A program made the translations under genes and the position numbers. The notes beneath the pieces were generated by a model that saw only the letters and a list, made by a program, of their open reading frames with translations, ran no database searches and had not been told where the DNA came from. 8,478 nucleotides of DNA from Candidatus Woesearchaeota archaeon (lineage in GTDB: Archaea > Nanobdellota > Nanobdellia > Woesearchaeales > ARS49), in contig JACQNB010000020.1 of assembly GCA_016203265.1 (NCBI GenBank), positions 1 through 8,478 of the forward strand, in the 5' to 3' direction. Within the stretch, counting starts at the first letter, position 1; the number at the start of each line of letters is the position of its first letter. Shown one piece after another: positions 1 through 4,797 of the stretch.

Positions 1-419
1 CCGCTGAACGTCACCAACAACTTATAGGGCTGCAAGGCGTCCTTCAGGTTCTCTTTCGTCAAGTTGCTGCCCGCAATGAGCGTCTTGGTTTCTCGGCCAT
101 CCGACAATCCGACGACCGTGACGTTGCCATACATCGACGCCGTCTCGATGTCGAGAAAGACGGCATCGTCCTTGAAATGCTCGTACAGCCGCCACTGATC
201 AACCGAAGGAATCAATCTTGAGAAATAAGCAGCGTCGTCGTTCAGCAGCGCGTCTCTTGCCGCGATGAGTATCTGGTCATAGCCGTGCTTCAGCTTCGGC
301 GCGATGCCCGGAATATCCTTCTTGTCGAGAAACTCATTCCACGTGGACGCGTGCTGCCAGATCTTGCGCTCTTTTCTCTCACTGATCTTCGGCAGGAAGA
401 TGAAGCTCTCCTTGATCAC
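1..419 (-). CDS. RNase H-like (DEDD-type) exonuclease, 5' part only
   Basis: Reading the minus strand from a GTG at 419 gives 139 open codons that leave the window at base 1, so the C-terminal part is missing. The product begins VIKESFIFLPKI. The segment FKDDAVFLDIETASMYGN carries the D-x-E pair (D90, E92) that opens the catalytic core of RNase H-fold 3'-5' exonucleases, followed by VTVVGLSDG and a stretch ending in LLVTFSG. This order matches the RNase_H_2/YprB-like family of predicted exonucleases; the remaining acidic residues lie outside the window. GTG is the only usable start: the frame is closed by TAG eight codons upstream, and a TATA box 26 nt before the GTG predicts a leaderless mRNA starting at it. 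The nucleic-acid substrate is unknown. The family call is fairly sure; the cellular role is not. Confidence 0.8.
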   Translation of the reverse strand, partial: MIKESFIFLPKISERKERKIWQHASTWNEFLDKKDIPGIAPKLKHGYDQILIAARDALLNDDAAYFSRLIPSVDQWRLYEHFKDDAVFLDIETASMYGNVTVVGLSDGRETKTLIAGSNLTKENLKDALQPYKLLVTFS

Positions 420-440
420 CTGTTCGGGACGTTCGCACTC

Positions 441-448
441 CTATAAAA
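441..448 (-). promoter_or_regulatory. TATA box of the RNase H-like exonuclease gene
   Basis: TTTTATAG on the minus strand. Its centre is about 26 nt before the GTG at 419, so transcription should begin at or within a base or two of the start codon (leaderless). It lies in the short gap after the stop of the upstream lipoprotein gene, so the exonuclease need not depend on read-through from that gene. Confidence 0.65.
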
Positions 449-472
449 GAGTCACGATTCGATGTCCAGTGG

Positions 473-1801
473 CTAATCGTCTTCCACTGCCTCGATGCAC
501 TGCAGCTTGCCGTAGCAGCGCGCGAGGCACGGCTCGACTTCGCTTTCGGGCATCTGCTGGTCGTCGCACTCATTGTCGCACGTCGCTTCATGCGAAGACG
601 TGCACGCGGGCCAGCCTGACGAGTCGATCATCGCAATATCCTTCGTGTACGTGATGCCCGGCCCGAAATACGCCAACGCGTTCTGGTACGCCACCTTTTC
701 CTGGTATTCGGGCTTGAGCGAGCCGATGAACTTGCGCGTGAACTTCATCGCGCGGTCGTACACGTCCGGCTCGTAATTGTACTTCGGCCCCATCTCCGTG
801 CCCCACATCACGCGGTCGGGCGCCGCCTCAATCATGGGCACGTACCGCGACAACGCGCTTTTCAACATCTTGTTCTCGTTCGAGTCATAGTCGCTGACGA
901 AATACGTTGCCGCCTGCTTCGGGTTGGCGATCGTCTCGTACTTGTACAGCAGTCCGGTGTTGTCCAGGAACATCATGTGGTCGACGTCGACGCTGAAGTA
1001 CAAATTGTCATGCTTTGCCATCAAGTCGCCGTACGACTTGGCGTCGGCAGTCGCGTCTTCCGAATACATATGAATGAAGAATTTCACGTCAGGATACGCC
1101 TCGATGAGGTTCTTGACCAACTCAACCTGTCGCGCGGGCGGGTGGAACATGAGCATGATGTCGTGTTTTCTTGCGACGTCAGCCAACGCCCTCATTTGGG
1201 GACTGTCGGCTTTCATCGGCAAATCCATCTGCGGAATCTCGCCGATGCCCTTCAGGAATCCGGGCGCGATGACGTCAACGGCCTGGAAGATGGCATCCAA
1301 ATCCTTCGCGAGCGTGTTGCTGTCGGTCTCTTCGGGATCGAGCAGTTGCGAATAGAACGGCACGATCCTTCCCGGATGCTTCTTGACGGACGAAATGGCG
1401 TAGCCCAGCTCTTTCGTGCTCAGGATGGGGTCGTCTGCCTTCGGCGGAAACTCGACGCCGAAGAACGCGTTCGTGAAGCTCACGCCGTTCCGGTCCATGT
1501 TCGCGAAATGCAAATCCATCGGTCCGGAGTCTCCTGCTTGGAACGACGTTTCGTACAACGGACCGTTATAGGCGCCTTCATACGTGAGTGAGGGATAGAT
1601 GAGTGTTGCGGAGGGTTTGGTGACTTCGACTGGTTTTGTCACGGGTGTTGTTTCTGGCGTCACTGGCTCGGTTGTCGCCGGGATGCCGCCATCCGTCACG
1701 GGGGCGGTTGGCGAAGGCTCTTGAGCAACGGGAGCAGGCGGCACTGGCGACGTGCACGCGACCAAGAACAACAGAATGATATTGAACGACAGGAGTTTCA
1801 T
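473..1801 (-). CDS. Secreted lipoprotein with divergent amidohydrolase (PF04909-like) barrel and Cys-rich tail
   Basis: 442 residues. A short hydrophobic signal ends in the lipobox LVAC (C16), so the protein is probably lipid-anchored outside the cell. Residues 18-65 are a Pro/Thr-rich linker. Residues about 68-385 read as a metal-dependent TIM-barrel hydrolase of the amidohydrolase_2 type: MDRNGVSFTNAFFG (102-115), HPGRIVPF (142-149), KGIGEIP (184-190), MLMFHPP with H220, FFIHMYSE with H244, NLYFSVDVDH (266-275) and MWGTEMGP (332-339). The usual first-strand HxH is absent; YPSLTYEGAYNG stands in its place. The usual Asp of the G-[ST]-D motif is Glu (E336). Activity may therefore be altered or lost. 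The tail (400-435) has six cysteines, including two CxxxC pairs, probably disulfide-bonded. An SD site six bases before the ATG supports the start. The substrate is unknown. Confidence 0.75.
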   Translation of the reverse strand: MKLLSFNIILLFLVACTSPVPPAPVAQEPSPTAPVTDGGIPATTEPVTPETTPVTKPVEVTKPSATLIYPSLTYEGAYNGPLYETSFQAGDSGPMDLHFANMDRNGVSFTNAFFGVEFPPKADDPILSTKELGYAISSVKKHPGRIVPFYSQLLDPEETDSNTLAKDLDAIFQAVDVIAPGFLKGIGEIPQMDLPMKADSPQMRALADVARKHDIMLMFHPPARQVELVKNLIEAYPDVKFFIHMYSEDATADAKSYGDLMAKHDNLYFSVDVDHMMFLDNTGLLYKYETIANPKQAATYFVSDYDSNENKMLKSALSRYVPMIEAAPDRVMWGTEMGPKYNYEPDVYDRAMKFTRKFIGSLKPEYQEKVAYQNALAYFGPGITYTKDIAMIDSSGWPACTSSHEATCDNECDDQQMPESEVEPCLARCYGKLQCIEAVEDD

Positions 1802-1807
1802 TGCGAT

Positions 1808-1812
1808 ACCTC
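1808..1812 (-). promoter_or_regulatory. Shine-Dalgarno site of the lipoprotein gene
   Basis: GAGGT on the minus strand, six bases before the ATG at 1801. It is notable because most other first genes of transcripts in this window look leaderless. This SD fixes the lipoprotein start and agrees with a leader of about 15 nt predicted from the TATA box at 1838-1845. Confidence 0.6.
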
Positions 1813-1837
1813 TTTTGAGACGGCAGAATCACGAAGG

Positions 1838-1845
1838 TATAAAAA
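1838..1845 (-). promoter_or_regulatory. TATA box of the lipoprotein gene
   Basis: TTTTTATA on the minus strand, centred about 40 nt before the ATG at 1801. This predicts a transcription start near 1815 and a leader of about 15 nt that includes the SD. The upstream side in this orientation is T-rich rather than purine-rich, so a good BRE is not evident. The same bases read TATAAAAA on the plus strand, so use in the other direction cannot be excluded. Confidence 0.5.
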
Positions 1846-1852
1846 AGTAATG

Positions 1853-1886
1853 AAAAAAAGAAAGCGTTGGAGAGGAGAACCAACGC
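1853..1886 (-). terminator. Hairpin plus U-tract, terminator-like, minus strand
   Basis: On the minus strand GCGTTGG (1886-1880), loop TTCTCCTCT, CCAACGC (1870-1864) form a perfect 7-bp stem, followed at once by TTTCTTTTTTT (1863-1853). This is the arrangement of an intrinsic terminator, and U-tracts also end transcription in archaea. It would stop transcripts coming from the 49-residue gene or from the hairpin array just before the lipoprotein promoter. Confidence 0.55.
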
Positions 1887-1956
1887 CTCTTGAGAGGAAG
1901 GCAGCGGAGGCTGCCGGTGAAGCACGGAGGGGTGCCGATGAACGCCACGCGGCGTT
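1853..1956 (-). ncRNA. Candidate structured small RNA with anti-SD loops
   Basis: Five hairpins lie head to tail in about 100 bases. In minus-strand order they are AACGCC/GGCGTT (1956-1941, loop GCGT), GCAC/GTGC (1935-1922, loop CCCTCC), GGCAGC/GCTGCC (1915-1900, loop CTCC), CCTC/GAGG (1897-1886, loop TCAA) and GCGTTGG/CCAACGC (1886-1864, loop TTCTCCTCT), ending in a U-tract. Three loops expose CUCC, which is complementary to SD sequences. I recognise no known RNA family. No TATA box of its own is clear, so it may be processed from read-through of the 49-residue gene. The plus strand carries GGAG in the same loops, but there no terminator follows. It is also possible that this is only an elaborate terminator region. 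Confidence 0.35.
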
Positions 1957-1965
1957 GTGATGATG

Positions 1966-1986
1966 AAAAGCGCCCTTTGCGGGCGC
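1966..1986 (-). terminator. Intrinsic-type terminator of the 49-residue gene
   Basis: On the minus strand GCGCCC (1986-1981), loop GCAAA, GGGCGC (1975-1970), then TTTT (1969-1966). A 6-bp all-GC stem begins four bases after the TAA of the small gene ending at 1991. The position and the U-tract both fit a terminator for that gene. Confidence 0.6.
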
Positions 1987-1990
1987 CGGT

Positions 1991-2140
1991 TTAACGCATC
2001 ACCTCCCGGTTGTTCGATTGCGAAAAGAGATCGTCAGGCACTTCGTCATAATCTCGATTGAAGATGGCGTCCCATTCGGGGTCGTGCGCCGGCCGGATAT
2101 AGGCGTCCGGAAACGCGTGTTTTTGTTTCACCTTTTTCAT
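1991..2140 (-). CDS. Small hypothetical protein, 49 residues
   Basis: An ATG at 2140 opens 49 codons ending in TAA: a basic start (MKKVKQKHAF), then a soluble, acidic, aromatic-containing body with PDAYIRPAHDPEWDAIF and RDYDEVPDDLF. It has no signal peptide, membrane helix, cysteine or recognised motif. It is judged real because three independent signals line up: a TATA-like box 25 nt before the ATG (leaderless start), a GC-rich hairpin with U-tract starting four bases after the stop, and a non-random protein composition. No alternative start is present between the promoter and this ATG. It is divergent from the 7TM gene, with a 98-bp gap holding both promoters. The function is unknown. Confidence 0.65.
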   Translation of the reverse strand: MKKVKQKHAFPDAYIRPAHDPEWDAIFNRDYDEVPDDLFSQSNNREVMR

Positions 2141-2160
2141 GCGCTTCTGTAGGCCCTCCC

Positions 2161-2169
2161 TTTTAATAT
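2161..2169 (-). promoter_or_regulatory. TATA box of the 49-residue gene
   Basis: ATATTAAAA on the minus strand, centred 25 nt before the ATG at 2140. This is the same spacing as the other leaderless promoters in the window. Confidence 0.5.
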
Positions 2170-2208
2170 GGGTTATGCAGGGCGAATCTTGAGATTGCGT
2201 CCGTAAAG

Positions 2209-2216
2209 CTTATAAG
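2209..2216 (+). promoter_or_regulatory. TATA box of the 7TM / winged-helix operon
   Basis: CTTATAAG, a perfect palindrome, centred about 26 nt before the ATG at 2239, so the operon mRNA should be leaderless or nearly so. A GGTG lies shortly before the ATG but is probably upstream of the RNA start. The symmetry means the box could in principle fire in both directions. Confidence 0.65.
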
Positions 2217-2238
2217 CGGATTCATCGGTAGGTGACAC

Positions 2239-2916
2239 ATGGCAGTGACGCTCGTCTTCAACCCGTTCGGGTTGTACGGCATCGACATCATCCTCGAAGG
2301 CTTCGGCGTGCTGGCGGCAGTTTTGATCAGCATCATCGGCTACAAGGCCTACCGGCTCACGAAGCAGAAACGCTTCTTTTACTTCTCGCTCGCGTTCATG
2401 CTGATTACGCTTTCGTTCATCGCCCGCGCCATCACGGCAGCCGTCGTGCTGGGGCAGGTCGGGGCGGTTTCCGGCGCGTCAGCCACCGCGACGTTCTCGT
2501 TCCTCGAACAGGTGTTCGACTGGGGGAGATTCGTGTATTTCGGCTTCGTGCTCGCGGCCTACCTCATTCTCTTGGCGTTAAGCATGCGCATCTATGACCG
2601 CAAGCTGATCGTGCTCCTGAGCATCTTCATGGGTTTGTTCGCGTTCAGCGCGTTCGATTCCCTGCCCCTCCTCTTCTACCTCGTGTCGTTCGTGCTGTTG
2701 GCGTTCATCGCGTGGAACTACCGCGCCAATTACCATGAAAAGAAGACCAAAGCGGCATTTTTGGCTTCCTTCGCGTTCTGCATCCTCACGCTCGAGCCGT
2801 TGTTCTTCATGGCGAGTTTCTTGGTGAAAGAGCTCGCCATCGGCGCCTACATCGTACGGCTTGTGGCGTACGTCAGCCTCCTCCTGATGCTCGTGAAGGT
2901 CTATTCAAAGAAGTGA
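2239..2916 (+). CDS. Seven-helix integral membrane protein, candidate sensor
   Basis: 225 residues, almost entirely hydrophobic helices: about 14-38, 47-71, 98-119, 123-139, 142-161, 172-193 and 199-222. Short basic loops (KAYRLTKQKR, RIYDRK, NYHEKKTK) suggest the cytoplasmic side. The first loop between helices 2 and 3 (about 72-97) is the longest and contains WGRFVYFG. There is no signal peptide, catalytic domain or transporter signature. The start is set by a palindromic TATA box about 26 nt upstream. Four bases separate its stop from a winged-helix DNA-binding protein, so the two are co-transcribed. By analogy with membrane-sensor/regulator pairs it may sense an envelope signal and control the downstream factor, but this is inference. 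I do not recognise a named family. Confidence 0.75.
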   Translation: MAVTLVFNPFGLYGIDIILEGFGVLAAVLISIIGYKAYRLTKQKRFFYFSLAFMLITLSFIARAITAAVVLGQVGAVSGASATATFSFLEQVFDWGRFVYFGFVLAAYLILLALSMRIYDRKLIVLLSIFMGLFAFSAFDSLPLLFYLVSFVLLAFIAWNYRANYHEKKTKAAFLASFAFCILTLEPLFFMASFLVKELAIGAYIVRLVAYVSLLLMLVKVYSKK

Positions 2917-2920
2917 ATCC

Positions 2921-3190
2921 ATGGAACGCAGAAGCCAACTGGAAATCGTGTATGACATGCTGAAGGCAATCCAGGACAAAGGCGGCAAGATCAAGCCGAC
3001 GCATCTCTTGTATAAATCAAATCTATCTCACAAACGCATGAAAGGGTACGTTGAGGATTTGGAGAAGAAGGGTTTCATGACCTCTGAAGCAGCCGGCGAA
3101 AAGAACATGTACGTCATCACGGAAAAGGGATTGAAGTTCCTGCAGGAATACCAGAAGGTCAAGGAGTTCACGGACGCGTTCGGGTTGTAG
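2921..3190 (+). CDS. Archaeal winged-helix DNA-binding protein (HTH_45-like)
   Basis: 89 residues. The order of elements is helix 1 (about 6-20, LEIVYDMLKAIQ), helix 2 (about 26-34, KPTHLLYKSNLS), a recognition helix (about 37-50, KRMKGYVEDLEKKG), a wing (52-66, FMTSEAAGEKNMYVIT), then a C-terminal helix (67-86, EKGLKFLQEYQKVKEF). The segments KPTHLLYKSNLS and YVITEKGLKFL are typical of short archaeal winged-helix proteins of the PF14947 type, which consist of little besides this domain and often dimerise through the last helix. It lies four bases after the 7TM gene and has no promoter of its own, so it is the second gene of that operon. It is probably a transcription factor, perhaps controlling its own operon; its targets are unknown. 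Confidence 0.85.
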   Translation: MERRSQLEIVYDMLKAIQDKGGKIKPTHLLYKSNLSHKRMKGYVEDLEKKGFMTSEAAGEKNMYVITEKGLKFLQEYQKVKEFTDAFGL

Positions 3191-3199
3191 AACAAAACG

Positions 3200-3207
3200 T
3201 TTTTAAG
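3200..3207 (+). promoter_or_regulatory. TATA box of the 38-residue gene
   Basis: TTTTTAAG, centred about 26 nt before the ATG at 3229. It sits ten bases after the winged-helix stop codon and predicts a separate, leaderless transcript. Confidence 0.5.
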
Positions 3208-3228
3208 TGTCATTTCCTTTATTGATTC

Positions 3229-3345
3229 ATGACCTCCACAAAGAGAAAGAAACACGTAGAGCTTCTGAAAGAAAAGGAGGTCTTTTATGGTCTATTGAAA
3301 GGAATCGGTGCATTCAAAAGAGAAGACAAGTTCGATATTGATTGA
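3229..3345 (+). CDS. Small basic hypothetical protein, 38 residues
   Basis: ATG at 3229 and TGA ending at 3345. The product starts MTSTKRKKHVELLKEKEVFY and ends in a charged stretch (FKREDKFDID). It is strongly basic at the N-terminus, helical-looking, with a short hydrophobic patch (VFYGLLKGIGAF, 18-29), and has no cysteines or membrane helix. Support comes from the TATA box 25-26 nt upstream, which gives a leaderless start, and from the fact that the ORF fills the gap between the winged-helix gene and the dph2 promoter, ending seven bases before that TATA box. A strong internal SD-like GGAGGT (3276-3281) precedes an out-of-frame ATG that encodes only three residues. I do not recognise the protein. 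It could bind nucleic acid, given the basic start, but that is a guess. Confidence 0.55.
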   Translation: MTSTKRKKHVELLKEKEVFYGLLKGIGAFKREDKFDID

Positions 3346-3351
3346 CAAACC

Positions 3352-3359
3352 TTTATAAA
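3352..3359 (+). promoter_or_regulatory. TATA box of the dph2 operon
   Basis: TTTATAAA, the closest match to the archaeal consensus in the window, centred about 26-27 nt before the ATG at 3382. It predicts a leaderless dph2 mRNA and independently confirms that the short reading frame starts where annotated. Confidence 0.75.
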
Positions 3360-3381
3360 TCACCCGTCGATAAATTTCTCC

Positions 3382-4089
3382 ATGCACACGCTCTTCATCC
3401 ACGCGAAATCCGACCAGGACGTGACTTTGACGTCTGAAGCAGTCAAAGGACTACAAGGAAAGAAGGTGGGCATCGTCACATCGATTCAGCTCTTGCACGC
3501 CATCAAGAAGGTGCAGGAACAGCTGCCGAAGTCGATTGTCGCCGGCCAGGTGTTGGGCTGCAATGCGTATAATGCCGAGAATATCAAAAACAAAGTGGAT
3601 TGCTTTTTGTTTGTCGGTTCGGGCGCGTTCCATCCGATCCAAGTCGCGACTCGGACAGAGAAACCCACGTACGTGTTCAATCCGGCGACGCGACAGTTCG
3701 GGCGTTTGCAGCAAAAGACGATTGACGCCTACCTCGACCGCAAGCGAGGCAGCATCCTGAAGTTTTTGCACGCCAAGAACGTCGGCGTGATTGTGTCGAC
3801 GAAAGCGGGACAGAAAAACTTTGCGCGCGCCATGGAACTCGAGAAAAGAAAAGAGAAGAACTACTACGTCTTTGTTTCTGATACTTTGAACTTCAACGAG
3901 ATGGAGAACTTCCCGTTCATCGACTGCTGGCTGAATACTGCCTGTCCTCGCATCGCGGACGAGAAGGCAGGCATCGTCAACATCAATGATTTGATGGAAG
4001 CGAACGTGCTTACGTTTCCTAAAATTTCTTCAGGTTACGAGATTCCGATTTGGATGTCGAAGAAGGGAATGAAGAGGGTGGATGAATGA
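3382..4089 (+). CDS. dph2: Diphthamide synthesis protein Dph2, short form lacking domain 1
   Basis: 235 residues. The Dph2 family makes the first step of diphthamide synthesis: a [4Fe-4S] enzyme splits S-adenosylmethionine and transfers a 3-amino-3-carboxypropyl group to a histidine of elongation factor 2. Seen here: GKKVGIVTSIQLL (26-38), GQVLGCN (55-61) with C60, FVGSGAFHP (77-85), the VIVSTKAGQ-N segment (136-146) and CWLNTACPRI (182-191) with C188. In the characterised Pyrococcus horikoshii enzyme each of three domains gives one cluster cysteine. This protein contains the second and third domains but nothing corresponding to the first, and known archaeal forms are about 100 residues longer. 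A consensus TATA box at leaderless distance shows the short start is genuine, and no domain-1 fragment lies upstream. The ATG of the next gene overlaps its stop. Family is sure; catalytic competence is open. Confidence 0.85.
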   Translation: MHTLFIHAKSDQDVTLTSEAVKGLQGKKVGIVTSIQLLHAIKKVQEQLPKSIVAGQVLGCNAYNAENIKNKVDCFLFVGSGAFHPIQVATRTEKPTYVFNPATRQFGRLQQKTIDAYLDRKRGSILKFLHAKNVGVIVSTKAGQKNFARAMELEKRKEKNYYVFVSDTLNFNEMENFPFIDCWLNTACPRIADEKAGIVNINDLMEANVLTFPKISSGYEIPIWMSKKGMKRVDE

Positions 4090-4223
4090 TCCTCGACTTC
4101 GATCCCTCATTTCTTTTCACGTTCGCGGCGATTGCTCTCTTCGTTATCCTGTTTCTTCTCTGGATCATCGCATGGAAGCTCTTTCCGAATTCGCACATTA
4201 CCAAATGGATTGAGAAGGTCTAA
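4086..4223 (+). CDS. Single-helix membrane microprotein coupled to dph2, 45 residues
   Basis: The ATG overlaps the dph2 TGA (ATGA), a typical sign of translational coupling, and 45 codons follow to TAA. The product starts MILDFDPSFLF; a hydrophobic helix spans about 9-31 (LFTFAAIALFVILFLLWIIAW), followed by a short basic/amphipathic tail (KLFPNSHITKWIEKV). The acidic N-terminus and basic C-terminus suggest N-outside, C-inside topology. There is no lipobox or cysteine. I do not recognise it. Because it is co-translated with a cytoplasmic tRNA/EF2-related enzyme, the functional link is unclear: it may be a membrane anchor or an unrelated passenger. It is convergent with the DUF192 gene, with 42 bp between the stops, and I see no strong terminator in that gap. 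Confidence 0.65.
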   Translation: MILDFDPSFLFTFAAIALFVILFLLWIIAWKLFPNSHITKWIEKV

Positions 4224-4265
4224 GAATGGTTTAGTGACGCGATAGATTGGCTGTTTCAATTCTAA

Positions 4266-4796
4266 TTATGTCGCGCTCGTCACGTCAACATTCGTCGTCA
4301 TTCTTACGCCCGGGAACAGGTTATGCTCCTTCGCAAATCCTGCCTCGACCTCGACGACGTACTTCGCGGGCTTGTTCGTCGGATAGGTTGGACAGGGATC
4401 CTTGTCGCACGGCGGGATGTTGGCCTTGATCTCCACGACCGTCATGGATTCGTCCAGGAAGATGATGTCCAACGGAATGAGCATGTTCTTCATCCAGAAC
4501 GTGCGCGATTGCGCGTCCTTGAACACGAACAGCATGCCATCTCCGTCGCGCAAATACGTGCCCATCAACCCTTGCGAGCGTTCGGCAGCGTCATCCGCGA
4601 CCATGACGGGAACGTTGAGATACCCTTCGCCGTTGTAGAACGTGACCTTCGGCTGCGGAGCGCAGGAGACGAGGAACAACAAGAACAGCATTGCTCCCCA
4701 GGTTGCTGCCGACCGTGGCGAGCCTTGGCGCATCGTAACAACAGTCGAGCGCGCGACTCCAAACCGACCTGGGAACGCGGAAGCCGGGGGAGTCAT
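4266..4796 (-). CDS. DUF192 family lipoprotein
   Basis: 176 residues from the ATG at 4796. The body is a clear DUF192 (PF02643) domain: ERSQGLMGT (72-80), GDGMLFVF (85-92), SRTFWMKNMLIPLDIIFLD (97-115), then IPPCDKDPCPTYP (127-139) and KYVVEVEAG (145-153). The family is widespread in archaea and bacteria, usually exported, with no settled function. An FLVSC lipobox (C45) marks it as a lipoprotein. The start is uncertain. The ATG at 4796 is one base after the sppA stop (TAACATG), ideal for translational coupling, but it leaves an unusually long stretch before the hydrophobic core. The ATG at 4733 (M22, MRQGSPRSAATWGAMLFLLF) gives a normal lipoprotein signal of 23 residues. It is the second gene of an operon with sppA, so both act at the membrane surface. 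Confidence 0.85.
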   Translation of the reverse strand: MTPPASAFPGRFGVARSTVVTMRQGSPRSAATWGAMLFLLFLVSCAPQPKVTFYNGEGYLNVPVMVADDAAERSQGLMGTYLRDGDGMLFVFKDAQSRTFWMKNMLIPLDIIFLDESMTVVEIKANIPPCDKDPCPTYPTNKPAKYVVEVEAGFAKEHNLFPGVRMTTNVDVTSAT

Positions 4797-4797
4797 G

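Noticed and set aside
977..1591. Long plus-strand ORF (204 codons) opposite the lipoprotein gene
   Set aside because: It is antisense to a gene with a lipobox and hydrolase motifs, its protein is rich in R, H and V with no coherent domains, and it has no promoter or SD.
1850..1960. Plus-strand ORF of 36 codons (MKKRKRWRGEPTPLERK...) across the hairpin array
   Set aside because: No TATA box lies 25-27 nt before its ATG and no close SD is present; the sequence is low in complexity (A, E, R) and follows from the GC-rich stems. Kept as a remote possibility only.
1864..1986. tRNA, CRISPR repeat or transposon ends as an explanation for the hairpins
   Set aside because: The stems differ in sequence from one another, there is no cloverleaf or CCA-type end, no regular spacer and no transposase.
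3276..3298. Strong SD and ATG giving a three-residue ORF, or a programmed frameshift site, inside the 38-residue gene
   Set aside because: The ATG frame ends after three codons, and both shifted frames end before or near the normal stop without a recognisable product, so no frameshift product is supported.
4224..4265. Possible bidirectional terminator between the convergent microprotein and DUF192 genes
   Set aside because: Only an interrupted inverted repeat (GTGACGCGA against TCGCGCTCGTCAC) is seen, without a clear U-tract on either strand.
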